DNA of 64,000 nucleotides from Pectobacterium sp. PL152 (GTDB lineage: Bacteria > Pseudomonadota > Gammaproteobacteria > Enterobacterales > Enterobacteriaceae), in NCBI GenBank assembly GCA_021907015.1, contig CP091064.1, positions 2,294,001 to 2,358,000 of the forward strand. Direction: 5' to 3'. The notes under the pieces were generated by a model, which had not been told where the DNA came from, ran no database searches, and was given only the letters and a program-made list of their open reading frames with translations. The translations under genes and the position numbers were made by a program. Below are positions 10,861-20,826 of the stretch, one piece after another. The first letter of the stretch is position 1; each line of letters opens with the position of its first letter.

Positions 10861-10889
10861 AAAAACCGCTGATATTTCAGCGGTTTTTT
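10861..10889. terminator. Bidirectional terminator between chemoreceptor 4 and the aminotransferase
   Basis: Twelve-base arms AAAAACCGCTGA / TCAGCGGTTTTT with A-run and T-run on opposite sides, so it can serve both convergent genes. Confidence 0.9.
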
Positions 10890-10917
10890 ACATTAACGGA
10901 TAGCCTGTTATCGGCGA

Positions 10918-12108
10918 TTACAGCGCCCGACGCAGGCGAGCCACCGCTTCGTGCATTTGCTCATCTGTCGCCGTCGCAAAGGACAGGCGCAGCGTTGAGT
11001 AATCGAGATTGTCTGGGAAGAAGAACTCGCCCGGCACGAAGACCACGCCCTGCTCCAGCGTCTTCTTCAGCCACTCCGTCGTGTTGAAATCGTTCTGGCG
11101 GAACTTCGCCCACAGGAACATCCCGCCTTTCGGCTGGTTGAAAGTGATCACATCACCCAGTTCCTTCTCGACCAGCTGCGCCAGCAGTTCGCCTTTGTGC
11201 TTATAGGCGTGGCGAATTTTTTCGATCTGCGAATCCAGACGACCCAGACCCAGATAGCATTCCGCGACGGTCTGCGATAGCGCGCTGGCGTGCAGGTCAG
11301 CGGCCTGTTTGATAATCGCCACTTTGTGCAACAGCCAGTCCGGCAGAATCGCCCAGCCGAGACGCAGCCCCGGTGCCAGCACTTTCGAGAACGTGGAGGT
11401 ATACAGCACGTATTCCGTGCTACCCAGTTGCTCTTGCGCCAGTTGGAACAGCGTCGGGTTGCGCTCCTCGGTGAAGCGCAGCTCGCCATAGGGATCGTCT
11501 TCGATAATGACAAAACCGTAGCGTTCCGCCAGTTGAATCAATTTCAGGCGACGTTCATAGCTCAGCGTCACGCCGCTCGGGTTACCGAAATTCGGAACGA
11601 TATAAACGCCTTTGATGCGCTGTTTCTTCAGCAACTCTTCCAGCTCATCGACGACCATGCCGTCGGCATCGGATGACACAGACATCACCTGCGCCTGCGC
11701 CAGTTCCAGCGTTTGCAGCGCTGCCAGATAGGTCGGGCGTTCAACGACGAACACGTCGCCCGGATCAACCATCGAGCGCATGATCAGATCCAGCGCCTGC
11801 TGTGAACCGGCCGTTACAACAATATCGTCACCGCGCGTTTTTACGCCGCGCACAGCACACAGCTCGGCAATGCGATCGCGCAGCACGCCGCTGCCTTCGG
11901 TTAAACCGTACTGGAATGCCGTTTTCGGCTGTTCGGTAATCGCTAACTGCGTGGCCTGGCTTAATCCTTCAAAATCAAACAATGCATCTGACGGAATCCC
12001 GCCAGCCAGCGAGATAATGTTTTCCATCTTGCTGTGTTTCAGCAGTTCACGGATGGCGGAACTTTTTAACTGAGCGATACGGTGCGCTAACAACCCTTCA
12101 ACTACCAT
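10918..12108 (-). CDS. PLP-dependent class I/II aminotransferase (2-aminoadipate/LysN-like)
   Basis: A 396-residue fold-type I aminotransferase. SLAGGIPS (about residue 33) and FQYGLTEGSG (about 65) are typical of the LysN / MocR-related branch. PNFGNPSG (about 173), EDDPYGELRF (about 203) and the Schiff-base lysine motif STFSKVLAPGLRLGW (about 237) mark the PLP site. It lacks the DNA-binding domain of MocR regulators. It starts 29 bp after livF on the same strand, so it is probably the last gene of the liv operon. It may transaminate the branched-chain or aromatic amino acids that the operon imports; that substrate is an inference. A C-terminal LRLSFATAT is intact. Confidence 0.85.
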   Translation of the reverse strand: MVVEGLLAHRIAQLKSSAIRELLKHSKMENIISLAGGIPSDALFDFEGLSQATQLAITEQPKTAFQYGLTEGSGVLRDRIAELCAVRGVKTRGDDIVVTAGSQQALDLIMRSMVDPGDVFVVERPTYLAALQTLELAQAQVMSVSSDADGMVVDELEELLKKQRIKGVYIVPNFGNPSGVTLSYERRLKLIQLAERYGFVIIEDDPYGELRFTEERNPTLFQLAQEQLGSTEYVLYTSTFSKVLAPGLRLGWAILPDWLLHKVAIIKQAADLHASALSQTVAECYLGLGRLDSQIEKIRHAYKHKGELLAQLVEKELGDVITFNQPKGGMFLWAKFRQNDFNTTEWLKKTLEQGVVFVPGEFFFPDNLDYSTLRLSFATATDEQMHEAVARLRRAL

Positions 12109-12137
12109 CTCTTCTTAACCTTTCAACAAAACTTTAA

Positions 12138-12839
12138 TTATCCGCCCAGATAGGCCGAACGTACCGCTTCATTAGCTAACAATGCCGCACCGGTATCTTC
12201 CAACACGACATGGCCGTTTTCAAGTACATAACCCCGGTCGGCCAGTTTCAGCGCCTGATTGGCGTTCTGTTCCACCAGGAAGATGGTCATGCCCTCTTCA
12301 CGCAGTTGCTGGATCGTATCGAAAATTTGCAGGATGATAATCGGCGCCAGCCCCAGCGACGGCTCATCCAGCAGCAGTAAACGCGGCTGGCTCATCAGCG
12401 CACGGCCAATCGCCAGCATCTGCTGCTCACCGCCGGACATCGTGCCGGAACGCTGGGCGCGTCGCTCATACAAGCGCGGGAACAGATCGTAGACACGCGC
12501 AATGCGTTCCTGATACTGCTCGCGATCGGCAAAGAACCCACCCATCGCCAGATTTTCTTCTACCGTCATGCGGGAAAAGACGCGACGGCCTTCCGGTACA
12601 ATCGCGATAGCTTCACGCATAATCTGCGCGGTCTGCCAGTTCGTGATGTCCTTACCGTCAAACGTGATGGTGCCTTCCGTCGCGCGCGGGTCGCCACACA
12701 GCGTGCCCAGCAGCGTGGTTTTACCGGCGCCGTTCGCACCGATAAGCGTAACAATCTCGCCCTGATTAATGTGCAGGCTAACCTGATGCAGCGCCTGAAT
12801 TTTTCCGTAGTGGGCCGAAACCTGATGTAATGACAGCAT
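12138..12839 (-). CDS. livF: Branched-chain amino acid ABC transporter ATPase LivF
   Basis: A 233-residue ABC ATPase, the usual LivF length. Walker A GANGAGKTTL is near residue 33, signature MSGGEQQMLAIGRAL near 133 and Walker B LLLLDEPSLGL near 154. With LivG it powers import of leucine, isoleucine and valine at the inner membrane. It follows livG by 5 bases, so the two are translationally coupled. Confidence 0.96.
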   Translation of the reverse strand: MLSLHQVSAHYGKIQALHQVSLHINQGEIVTLIGANGAGKTTLLGTLCGDPRATEGTITFDGKDITNWQTAQIMREAIAIVPEGRRVFSRMTVEENLAMGGFFADREQYQERIARVYDLFPRLYERRAQRSGTMSGGEQQMLAIGRALMSQPRLLLLDEPSLGLAPIIILQIFDTIQQLREEGMTIFLVEQNANQALKLADRGYVLENGHVVLEDTGAALLANEAVRSAYLGG

Positions 12840-12844
12840 AAACG

Positions 12845-13615
12845 TTATCCTTCACCCAGATAGGCACGAATGACATCCGGGTTGTTACGAATTTCAGCTG
12901 GAGTGCCCTGTGCCAGCGGCGTGCCCTGATTGACGACATAAATCCGGTCGGAAATCCCCATGACCAGCTTCATATCGTGTTCAATCAACAGCACCGATAC
13001 CTGATGGCTATCGCGCAGTTCCGCAATCAGCTGATTTAACTCGTCAGTTTCTTTCGGGTTCAGACCGGCCGCAGGCTCATCCAGCATCAGTAGCTCAGGC
13101 CGCGTCACCATACAACGGGCAATCTCCAGACGGCGCTGCTGGCCGTAAGCCAGATTCCCCGCCTGACGGTTCGCTAAATCCAGCAGGCCGATACGCTCCA
13201 GCCACACCGCGGCACGCTCCTGCGCATCCGCTTCCGCACGACGAAAGCTCGGTGTTTTCAACAGCCCGGCAAACACGCCGCTTTTCAGGTGTTGATGCTG
13301 TGCCACCAGCAGGTTCTCCACCACCGTCATTTCACGGAACAAGCGAACGTGCTGGAACGTACGCACCACGCCCATGCGGGCAATAGCCTGTCCGGGCAAC
13401 CCTTCCAGATGACGATCGCGCAGCATGATGGTGCCACCGCTCGGGCGATAAAAACCGGTCAGGCAGTTGAAGACCGTGGTTTTTCCCGCCCCGTTCGGGC
13501 CAATCAGCGAAACGATTTCACCCGCATGAATATCCATTTCAACGTTGTTGACCGCCAGCAGGCCGCCAAAACGCATCATCAGACCTCTGACTGATAATAG
13601 TGGCTGCGTGCTCAT
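12845..13615 (-). CDS. livG: Branched-chain amino acid ABC transporter ATPase LivG
   Basis: A 256-residue ABC ATPase with Walker [13 protein letters not shown] near residue 36, a signature of the LivG type ([14 protein letters not shown], with YGQQ instead of SGGQ, near 154) and Walker [12 protein letters not shown] near 175. The AAGLNPKE extension after Walker B is characteristic of LivG rather than LivF. Its start overlaps the stop of livM by 4 bases. Confidence 0.96.
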   Translation of the reverse strand: MSTQPLLSVRGLMMRFGGLLAVNNVEMDIHAGEIVSLIGPNGAGKTTVFNCLTGFYRPSGGTIMLRDRHLEGLPGQAIARMGVVRTFQHVRLFREMTVVENLLVAQHQHLKSGVFAGLLKTPSFRRAEADAQERAAVWLERIGLLDLANRQAGNLAYGQQRRLEIARCMVTRPELLMLDEPAAGLNPKETDELNQLIAELRDSHQVSVLLIEHDMKLVMGISDRIYVVNQGTPLAQGTPAEIRNNPDVIRAYLGEG

Positions 13616-14886
13616 GCTTGCTCTTCCTTCTTCGCGACTTTCAACTTCATCTCAGGACGCTTCATCGGCAGCAGGCCTTGCGGACGCCAAATCATCATCA
13701 GAACCATCAAGGCACCCAGCAACAGCATGCTGTATTCATTCAGATCGCGCATCAGCTCGCGAGACACCACCAGCAGGATTGCCGCGAGAATGACCGCAAA
13801 CTGCGACCCCATCCCGCCCAGCACGACGATGACCAGCACAAAGGCAGACTCGGCGAACGTGAACGATTCCGGGCTGACAAAGCCCTGACGGGCGGCAAAC
13901 AGCGTACCGGCAAAACCTGCAAACGCGGCGCTGATAGTAAAGGCCGTCAGCTTGATGCGCGTGGGGCTCAGCCCCAGAGAACGACAGGCGATTTCATCAT
14001 CGCGCAGCGCTTCCCAGGCACGTCCCAGCGGCATCCGCAGCAGGCGGTTAATCACAAACAGAGTCAACACAACCAACAGCAGCGCCACCAGATACAGGAA
14101 GATAATACGGTCGCTAGGGTCGTATTGCAGGCCAAAGAAATTGTGGAACGTATCCCAACCGCCATCGCGCGCGCTGCGGCTGAATTCCAGACCAAAGAAG
14201 GTTGGTTTAGGGATCTGGCTGATGCCGTTCGGGCCACCGGTAATTTCGGTGTTATTCAGCAACAGGATACGAACAATCTCGCCGAATCCGAGGGTCACGA
14301 TCGCCAGATAGTCGCCGCGCAACCGCAGCACCGGGAAACCAAGCAGGAAGCCAGACAGCGCCGCCGTCATGCCCGCCAGCGGCAGACTTTCCCAGAAGCC
14401 CAATCCGTAATAGTGGTTCAGCAGCGCATAAGTATACGCACCAATGGCGTAAAACCCACCGTAACCCAATACCAACAGGCCGGACAGGCCAACCACCACG
14501 TTCAGCCCCAGACCCAGCATCACGTAAATCAGCGTGAGGGTGGCGATATCCACCGTACCGCGCGACACCAGAAACGGCCAGGCGATAGCGGCGATGATCA
14601 ATGCCGCTGCCAATACTTTCTGCCGCGGCGTACTGCCATCAAAGCTCGGCAGCACCAGCGACGGCGCAGAAAATTTCTTGATGCTTTGCTGGAAGAACGG
14701 GCGGATCAGTTGGAAGAAGAACACCACGACGCAGCCTGCGCCAATCCAGTACCAGCGAACTTGATCGGCACCGCGCACCACCAGTTTGGTGCCATCCAGC
14801 GCCAACTGCATGCCCATTAAGAACGAGGCAAGCACCAGCAACATGAGCGCGGAAACCAGCGCGTTAAACAGGTTGAGCTGTTTCAT
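13612..14886 (-). CDS. livM: Branched-chain amino acid ABC transporter permease LivM
   Basis: A 424-residue inner-membrane permease with about ten hydrophobic segments. The conserved cytoplasmic loop [16 protein letters not shown] (about residue 290) is the coupling motif that contacts the ATPases. It overlaps livG and livH by 4 bases each, showing tight coupling. The long N-terminal region before the core permease is usual for enterobacterial LivM. Confidence 0.96.
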   Translation of the reverse strand: MKQLNLFNALVSALMLLVLASFLMGMQLALDGTKLVVRGADQVRWYWIGAGCVVVFFFQLIRPFFQQSIKKFSAPSLVLPSFDGSTPRQKVLAAALIIAAIAWPFLVSRGTVDIATLTLIYVMLGLGLNVVVGLSGLLVLGYGGFYAIGAYTYALLNHYYGLGFWESLPLAGMTAALSGFLLGFPVLRLRGDYLAIVTLGFGEIVRILLLNNTEITGGPNGISQIPKPTFFGLEFSRSARDGGWDTFHNFFGLQYDPSDRIIFLYLVALLLVVLTLFVINRLLRMPLGRAWEALRDDEIACRSLGLSPTRIKLTAFTISAAFAGFAGTLFAARQGFVSPESFTFAESAFVLVIVVLGGMGSQFAVILAAILLVVSRELMRDLNEYSMLLLGALMVLMMIWRPQGLLPMKRPEMKLKVAKKEEQA

Positions 14887-15809
14887 ACTTTCTCAACCTC
14901 CGGACGACCCAGAATACCGGTAGGCATCACCAGCAGCACCACAATCAGCAGGGCAAACGACACCGCATCTTTGTATTCCGTGCTCAGGTACGCGGACGTC
15001 AGCGCTTCGGCTACGCCCAGAATCAACCCACCGATCATCGCGCCAGGGATACTGCCGATTCCGCCCAGTACCGCCGCGGTAAAGGCTTTCATCCCGGCCA
15101 TAAAGCCGATATAGGGGTTGATAACGCCATAAAACTGCCCCAACAGCACGCCTGCAACGGCGGCCATCAGCGCACCGATGACGAAGGTCAGGGAAATGAC
15201 GCGATCGGTGCTGATACCCAGCAGGCTCGCCATTTTCAGGTCTTCCGCGCAGGCGCGGCAGGCGCGTCCCATACGGGAATAGCGGATGAACAACGTCAGG
15301 GCCAGCATGGCGAGGAACGTCACAATCCAGATGATCAGCTGCATAGAGCTAATGGTCGCGGCAAAGCCATTGCTTTCGCCCAGCACCCACTGGCCGGTCA
15401 CCAGACTCGGCAGCGCAACATCACGCGAGCCCTGATTCAGGCTGACGTAGTTTTGCAGGAAAATTGACATCCCGATGGCAGAAATCAGCGCAATCAGGCG
15501 CTTTGACGTTCGAACGGGTCGATAGGCCACCCGTTCGATACTCCAGCCGTAGGCGCTGGAAATGACTACGGCGGCAATGAAAGCGGCGCCAATCAGCAGC
15601 CAGCCAGCATCGATGCCCATCATCATCAAGGCCGCAATCACAATAAAGGAGACATAACTACCGATCATATACACTTCGCCGTGTGCGAAGTTAATCATGC
15701 CGATAATGCCGTAAACCATGGTGTAGCCAATGGCGATCAGCGCATAGGTGCTGCCCAACGTCAGGCCGTTGAACATCTGCTGAAAAAAGTAAAGGAACTG
15801 CTCGGACAT
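14883..15809 (-). CDS. livH: Branched-chain amino acid ABC transporter permease LivH
   Basis: A 308-residue inner-membrane permease, the same length as E. coli Liv[17 protein letters not shown] near residue 36 and the coupling loop [19 protein letters not shown] near 180 are family hallmarks. It forms the membrane channel with LivM. It is separated from livK by about 150 bases containing a hairpin. Confidence 0.96.
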   Translation of the reverse strand: MSEQFLYFFQQMFNGLTLGSTYALIAIGYTMVYGIIGMINFAHGEVYMIGSYVSFIVIAALMMMGIDAGWLLIGAAFIAAVVISSAYGWSIERVAYRPVRTSKRLIALISAIGMSIFLQNYVSLNQGSRDVALPSLVTGQWVLGESNGFAATISSMQLIIWIVTFLAMLALTLFIRYSRMGRACRACAEDLKMASLLGISTDRVISLTFVIGALMAAVAGVLLGQFYGVINPYIGFMAGMKAFTAAVLGGIGSIPGAMIGGLILGVAEALTSAYLSTEYKDAVSFALLIVVLLVMPTGILGRPEVEKV

Positions 15810-15827
15810 ACCTTAACCTTAAATGCT

Positions 15828-15854
15828 GCCCCCGCGCCTTGCGGCAACGGGGGC
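15828..15854 (-). promoter_or_regulatory. GC-rich hairpin between livK and livH
   Basis: Seven-base arms GCCCCCG (15828-15834) and CGGGGGC (15848-15854) with further pairing in the loop. There is no T-run. Such a structure can stabilise the upstream binding-protein message or reduce read-through, giving more LivK than permease. Confidence 0.6.
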
Positions 15855-15962
15855 TCGGTATTGAGGGATTATTATTGGTACACACTCAGCGGGCGGAGAA
15901 TGCTCCTCACGCCAAAGAGGCAGACAACGGCGATTCATCCGTTATCCGCCCCGGCATGGTGA

Positions 15963-17075
15963 TTATTTCACTGCGCTGGAGGTACCGTCTTTGTGCCACT
16001 CAAATACGCCAAATTCAAACCCTTTCAGGTCGCCTTTTGCATCCCAGCTTAATGGTCCCATCACGGTATCCACGGAGTTCGCTTTCAGATCCGCGACCAG
16101 TTTTTCCGGCTCATTGCTACCCGTACGCGCCATCGCGGTGGTCAGCGATTGCAGCGCAGCATAGGTTGTCCAGACAAACGGCCCAGTCGGGTCCAGCTTC
16201 TTAGCTTTCAGCGCATCCACAATCGGTTGGTTAGCAGGAACCTGATCGTAGCGCTTCGGCAGCGTGACCAGCATCCCTTCAGACGCATCGCCCGCAATGT
16301 TGGACAGTGAGGAGTTACCCACGCCTTCCGGCCCCATGAATTTGGTGGTCATGCCAGCCTGACGCGATTGGCGCAGAATCTGCCCCATTTCCGGGTAGTA
16401 GCCGCCAAAATACACGAAATCGACGTTCTCTTTCTTCAGGCGCGCAACCAGCGTAGAGAAATCTTTGTCACCCGCCGTCACACCTTCAAACAACACAACA
16501 TTCGCACCGGCTTTTTTCAGGCTATCCTGAACAGAGCGGGCCAGGCCTTCACCATATTGCTGTTTGTCATGCACCACGGCGATGCGCTGCGGTTTGATGG
16601 TTTCAACGATGTACTTCGCTGCGGTTGGTCCCTGATCGGAATCCAGCCCCGTCGTACGCAGCACCATTTTGTAGCCGCGCGTGGTCAAGTCGGCATTAGT
16701 TGCCGCAGGCGTAATCATGATCACGCCTTCTTCTTCATAAATATCAGACGCAGGCTGCGTAGAGGAGGAACACAGATGGCCAATCACATAACGGATACCG
16801 TCATTGATGACCTTGTTCGCTACAGCAACCGCCTGCTTGGGGTCGCACGCGTCATCATATTCCACGCCAACCAGTTTGTTACCGTTTATGCCGCCTTTTG
16901 CGTTGATATCAGCAATCGCCTGACGCGCGCCGATGAATTCCATGTCGCCATACTGGGCAACCGGGCCAGACATCGCGCCAACAACCGCAACTTTAATATC
17001 GGCAGCACTGACCGCATGGCTAAACGCCGCAGCCATACAACCCATCAGCAATACTTTACCTTTACTGAATTTCAT
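15963..17075 (-). CDS. livK: Leucine-specific/branched-chain amino acid binding protein LivK
   Basis: A periplasmic binding protein of about 370 residues with a Sec signal peptide ([19 protein letters not shown], then cleavage after AVSA) and mature start [14 protein letters not shown]. The motifs [34 protein letters not shown] and [11 protein letters not shown] match enteric LivK/LivJ very closely. The ATG at 17075 is chosen over the one 21 bases upstream because it begins the signal peptide directly. It is the first gene of the operon and supplies substrate to LivHMGF. Whether the specificity is leucine-only or general cannot be read here. Confidence 0.95.
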   Translation of the reverse strand: MKFSKGKVLLMGCMAAAFSHAVSAADIKVAVVGAMSGPVAQYGDMEFIGARQAIADINAKGGINGNKLVGVEYDDACDPKQAVAVANKVINDGIRYVIGHLCSSSTQPASDIYEEEGVIMITPAATNADLTTRGYKMVLRTTGLDSDQGPTAAKYIVETIKPQRIAVVHDKQQYGEGLARSVQDSLKKAGANVVLFEGVTAGDKDFSTLVARLKKENVDFVYFGGYYPEMGQILRQSRQAGMTTKFMGPEGVGNSSLSNIAGDASEGMLVTLPKRYDQVPANQPIVDALKAKKLDPTGPFVWTTYAALQSLTTAMARTGSNEPEKLVADLKANSVDTVMGPLSWDAKGDLKGFEFGVFEWHKDGTSSAVK

Positions 17076-17479
17076 TCTTTTTACCCCATCTGTCATTATG
17101 GATATTGCCGAAAACCTGACCGCCTTCTGCCATAACCTGCTATTTTCTTATAAGTAAGAAAGGCTTAGGTTATTATTAGTAATAGTTTCTAATAAGGCTT
17201 TATTTTTCATATTATTAAACAGGAATATTATGCTGCAAATCAACTCACATTGTCAGAAACAAGCGGAGCAAACAGCACAAAACACCAGATGCAAAATCCA
17301 GCATTTAATTTATATATAGTCAGATATTCTACTTTGTGCATTAATTGTTGATGGATTACTCGAAAAACAAAGAATGAGAAAAACATTTGCCCTATTAACC
17401 ATAACACCCAAATTACACAACCGTTCCACTACAAAACAACTACATTATTCTTCACTCATATGATGGAGTGCCGATAAAA
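17076..17479. other. Divergent intergenic region livK / panM
   Basis: About 400 bases, AT-rich, holding the promoters of livK (leftward) and panM (rightward). In enteric relatives liv is controlled by Lrp, whose sites are too degenerate to call here. No gene seen. Confidence 0.5.
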
Positions 17480-17926
17480 ATGAAACTCACCGTCGAATGC
17501 CTCACCCAATTCAGCCCCCAGGACAAAATTGACCTGGCGAAAATCTGGCCGCATCAAAATATTGATTTGCTCGAAGCAGAACTCACTCCCAATCAACGAT
17601 TGTTTGTTGCTCGTTTTAACGATCGACTACTCGGTGGCGTACTGGTTGAGATCGAAGGGGAGTATGCAGAGTTGAGCGACTTGATGGTAAGAGAAGTCAC
17701 ACGCCGACGTGGGGTAGGAAAACTTTTAATTGATGAAGCGTTCCGTCAACTTCCCGAAGTTAAAGAGTGGTGGCTAGCGACCGCTGACTACGCGGCGATC
17801 AAAGAGGAAGTGCTGGCGCGGTTTATGGTGTCCTGTGGCTTCTCACCGGTATCCGGCGGCTGGCGCTATATTCGCAGAAAGGAAACACCGCTGATTCTTG
17901 ACGAAATCAACTCAGATAAACCATAG
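17480..17926 (+). CDS. panM: PanD maturation factor PanM/PanZ (GNAT family)
   Basis: A 148-residue GNAT-fold protein. In enterics PanM (PanZ, YhhK) binds acetyl-CoA or CoA and triggers self-cleavage of the aspartate decarboxylase PanD, so that beta-alanine and pantothenate can be made. The acetyl-CoA loop is seen as REVTRRRGVGKLLIDEA (about residues 74-90), and SGGWRYIRR near the end matches the family. The ATG at 17480 is preferred to a GTG 12 bases earlier because it aligns with the MKLT start of E. coli PanM. The C-terminus is about 20 residues longer than in E. coli. The gene lies between liv and rpoH exactly as in E. coli. Confidence 0.9.
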   Translation: MKLTVECLTQFSPQDKIDLAKIWPHQNIDLLEAELTPNQRLFVARFNDRLLGGVLVEIEGEYAELSDLMVREVTRRRGVGKLLIDEAFRQLPEVKEWWLATADYAAIKEEVLARFMVSCGFSPVSGGWRYIRRKETPLILDEINSDKP

Positions 17927-17945
17927 CCCAAGCCTGACATCAGAC

Positions 17946-17976
17946 AAAAACAAAACGACCGGGCATTACCCGGTCG
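17946..17976 (-). terminator. Rho-independent terminator after rpoH
   Basis: Eight-base GC-rich arms CGACCGGG / CCCGGTCG with loop TAATG, followed on the minus strand by TTTTGTTTTTG. Confidence 0.9.
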
Positions 17977-18001
17977 CTACAGAAAGAGACGATGAGAGCG
18001 A

Positions 18002-18859
18002 TTACGCTTCTATCGCCGCTCGCAGTTTTTTCATCGCATTCTTTTCTAACTGACGCACACGCTCGGCGGAAACGCCGTATTGATCGGCCAGTTCCTGCAA
18101 GGTGGATTTGTTGTCATCATCCAGCCAACGGGCGCGGATAATGTGTTGGCTACGTTCGTCCAGCCCTTCCAGCGCGTAGGTGAGCTTATCCGCCGCATGC
18201 GTGTCCCAGTTATCTTCTTCAATGCCGTCGGCAAAGTCAGACGATTTATCCTGTAGGTAAAGCATCGGCGACATCGCCTTGCCGTCGTGCGAATCTTCTT
18301 CCGGCGTTGGATCGAACGTCATGTCCTGCGCCGCCATACGGGATTCCATCTCGCGCACGTCCTTGCTGGTCACGCCAAGTTCACGCGCCACCAGTTCGAC
18401 TTCATCCTGATTAAACCAGCCGAGACGCGTTTTCGTCTTCCGCAGGTTAAAGAACAGTTTACGCTGTGCTTTGGTGGTCGCGACTTTCACAATACGCCAG
18501 TTACGCAGCACGTATTCGTGAATTTCTGCTTTGATCCAGTGCACGGCGAAAGAAACCAGACGCACGCCCACTTCAGGATTAAAGCGACGTACCGCCTTCA
18601 TCAGGCCGATGTTCCCTTCCTGAATCAGGTCCGCCTGCGGCAGGCCGTAGCCGGAATAGTTACGGGCAACGTGAATAACAAAACGCAGGTGTGACAGAAT
18701 CAGGTGCTTAGCCGCATCCAGATCGCCCTGATAATGCAGCCGTTCAGCCAGCGCCCGCTCTTCCTCCACCGTCAGCATCGGATAGGCATTGGCGGCACGA
18801 ATATACCCTTCCAGACTGCCCTGGGGAACTAAGGTGAAAGTTTGCATATCTTTGGTCAT
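18002..18859 (-). CDS. rpoH: RNA polymerase heat-shock sigma factor RpoH (sigma-32)
   Basis: A 285-residue sigma-70-family factor, almost the same length as E. coli RpoH (284). Region 2 contains [19 protein letters not shown] and the -10 recognition segment [19 protein letters not shown]. The RpoH box [10 protein letters not shown] (about residues 132-141), which separates sigma-32 from other sigmas, is present. Region 4 ends in a helix-turn-helix ([23 protein letters not shown]). It directs transcription of chaperone and protease genes. In enterics its mRNA 5' part is a thermosensor and ftsX lies just upstream, as here. Confidence 0.98.
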   Translation of the reverse strand: MTKDMQTFTLVPQGSLEGYIRAANAYPMLTVEEERALAERLHYQGDLDAAKHLILSHLRFVIHVARNYSGYGLPQADLIQEGNIGLMKAVRRFNPEVGVRLVSFAVHWIKAEIHEYVLRNWRIVKVATTKAQRKLFFNLRKTKTRLGWFNQDEVELVARELGVTSKDVREMESRMAAQDMTFDPTPEEDSHDGKAMSPMLYLQDKSSDFADGIEEDNWDTHAADKLTYALEGLDERSQHIIRARWLDDDNKSTLQELADQYGVSAERVRQLEKNAMKKLRAAIEA

Positions 18860-19191
18860 TCAACCCTCTCAGTTGCTCTACTCGTCATATTGCAGTCGAC
18901 TATCTTAGCACTGCTTCGCCGCATCGTTTTGCGCGAAAATGGCAAAACACGACATCTTTAAAACGTATTTACTCAAATCCTAAAATCTGTCTATTCAGAC
19001 TGTGATTTCGCTCGCAAGTTCCTATCATTTTATTCACCTCCTGCCAGAGATCAAGCAGGGAGAAAACGAACCGTTAACGCACGAAAAACCAAGGGGAAAA
19101 CGCAGCGGGAAGCGCAAAGAAGAGATGTCGCTGAGGAGATTTCCCCTGCAATACGGTCTGAATTACAGGGGATAATTATACCAGAAAACGC
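18860..19191. other. rpoH upstream region
   Basis: About 330 bases between ftsX and rpoH, both on the minus strand. It must carry the rpoH promoters. At 19143-19171 an imperfect 10-bp hairpin (CCCCTGTAAT / ATTGCAGGGG) lies just after the ftsX stop and may be a weak terminator, although it has no T-run. No gene seen. Confidence 0.5.
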
Positions 19192-20160
19192 TTACTGTGG
19201 TGTAAAACGGCGTAAATGTTGCACGGTGGCCAACCAGGCGGCCAGCCAGCCAATCATGCCGGCGATTAACAGCAGCAACAGAGACTCATCCCAGCTCAGC
19301 CCTTTGACGGCGAACGTCGTACCAAAGACGGAAGCCACCTGTGCCACCACCGCATCCAGCTTCCAGACCAGCGCCTGCGACAGAATCAGCGATAGCACCG
19401 CGCCACCGACGCCCATTGCCGCGCCACCATTCAGGAAAGGACGCAGAATAAACCCGTCCGTCGCGCCAATCAGCTTCATTACGTTGATGGTTTCACGGCG
19501 GCTGAAAATGCTCAGACGCACGCTGTTACCGATCACCAAAAAGACGGCAACAATCATCAAAATGCCAATCGTCGCGGAAATTTGCCCGACCAGATTGGTC
19601 AGCGCCACCAGCCGTGCAAACCAGCTGTCGTCCATCCGAACTTCCTCCACGCCCTGCGTCGCCGCCACGCGATCGCGCAGTGTTGTCAGCGTGGTGGAAT
19701 CCTGAAAGCTCATTTTCGGCGTGATAATCGCCACCGCCGGCAGCGGATTCTCTTCCAGCATATCCAGCGCGCCGCCAAAACCAGACCAGTTGCGGAACTC
19801 GCCCATTGCTTCATTGCGCGACAGGTAATTGACTTTATCAACGCCGTCTTCAGATTGAAGCTGCGTGACCACCGCCTGCGCCGCATTGTCATCCAGTGAT
19901 TTATCCAGATAGACCGTTAGCTGAGGCGAGGGATACCACTGTGTAGCAGCCTGACTGACGTTTTTCCACACCAGATAGCAAATGCTGGGCAATGCCAGCG
20001 AAATGGCGATCACCATGACGGTCAGGAAAGTCGCCAGCGGCTGGCGCAGCATATCAGCCAGCGTATTCGTCCAGGCATAGCGCCACTGTTCCTGCCAGCC
20101 GCCGCGCAACGCTTTCGATTTTGCAGCAGGCTTTTTCGCATTACGGACGTTATTCGCCAT
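19192..20160 (-). CDS. ftsX: Cell division ABC transporter-like membrane protein FtsX
   Basis: A 322-residue protein with a basic cytoplasmic N-terminus, a first membrane helix ([22 protein letters not shown]), a periplasmic loop and three further helices towards the C-terminus. With FtsE it regulates amidase activation at the septum through Env[25 protein letters not shown] and the C-terminal [15 protein letters not shown] match enteric FtsX. The ATG at 20160 is chosen because it has GGGGG upstream and overlaps the ftsE stop by 11 bases; an ATG 27 bases earlier lacks such a site. It is shorter than E. coli FtsX (352) only at the N-terminus. Confidence 0.95.
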   Translation of the reverse strand: MANNVRNAKKPAAKSKALRGGWQEQWRYAWTNTLADMLRQPLATFLTVMVIAISLALPSICYLVWKNVSQAATQWYPSPQLTVYLDKSLDDNAAQAVVTQLQSEDGVDKVNYLSRNEAMGEFRNWSGFGGALDMLEENPLPAVAIITPKMSFQDSTTLTTLRDRVAATQGVEEVRMDDSWFARLVALTNLVGQISATIGILMIVAVFLVIGNSVRLSIFSRRETINVMKLIGATDGFILRPFLNGGAAMGVGGAVLSLILSQALVWKLDAVVAQVASVFGTTFAVKGLSWDESLLLLLIAGMIGWLAAWLATVQHLRRFTPQ

Positions 20161-20821
20161 CGTGGTTTCCCCCCACCATGCGGCCATCCGACAGCGTCAG
20201 CACACGGTAATTACGGCGGGCGATCAGCCCGGTATCATGCGTCGCCATCAGGACGGTAACACCGACGCGGTTGAACTCTTCAAACAGGCGTAAAATGCCT
20301 TCTGACAACGCGTCGTCCAGGTTGCCGGTCGGTTCATCCGCCAGCAACACGGCGGGTTTGTTCACCACCGCGCGCGCAATGCCAACGCGCTGCTGTTCAC
20401 CGCCAGACAGTTGGATAGGGTAATTTTTCGCTTTATCCAGCAGGCCAACCTTGTCCAGTGCGGCGGATACCCGACGACGGATATCCTCACTGCTGGCACC
20501 CGCGATGATGAGCGGCATCGCGACGTTGTCATAGACTGTACGTTCCATCAGCAGATGGTGATCCTGAAAGATCATGCCGATCTGACGCCGCAGGAACGGG
20601 ACTTCGCGTTTTTTCAGGCGGCTGATATTGTGGCCGCCAAACAAAATCTGCCCCGCGCTGGGACGTTCAATGCCACAAATCAGTTTCAGCAGGGTGCTTT
20701 TCCCTGCGCCAGAATGGCCGGTCAGGAACGCCATTTCCGCGGGGCGCAGATGGAAATCCACCCCTTGCAATGCCTGACGCCCACCGAGGTAAGCTTTACT
20801 GACCTGTTCAAAACGAATCAT
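20150..20821 (-). CDS. ftsE: Cell division ATP-binding protein FtsE
   Basis: A 223-residue ABC ATPase with Walker [11 protein letters not shown] near residue 35, signature [14 protein letters not shown] near 138 and Walker B VLLADEP near 158. It is the FtsX partner and part of the ftsYEX operon. It begins 5 bases after ftsY and overlaps ftsX, as in E. coli. Confidence 0.98.
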   Translation of the reverse strand: MIRFEQVSKAYLGGRQALQGVDFHLRPAEMAFLTGHSGAGKSTLLKLICGIERPSAGQILFGGHNISRLKKREVPFLRRQIGMIFQDHHLLMERTVYDNVAMPLIIAGASSEDIRRRVSAALDKVGLLDKAKNYPIQLSGGEQQRVGIARAVVNKPAVLLADEPTGNLDDALSEGILRLFEEFNRVGVTVLMATHDTGLIARRNYRVLTLSDGRMVGGNHDGE

Positions 20822-20826
20822 CCGTT

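Noticed and set aside
13600-14820. Long open frame (406 codons) on the plus strand opposite livM
   Set aside because: Gln/His/Arg-rich, low-complexity translation typical of the antisense of a hydrophobic membrane protein gene; livM is clearly real.
16368-17135. Open frame of 255 codons opposite livK
   Set aside because: Antisense shadow of an unmistakable binding-protein gene.
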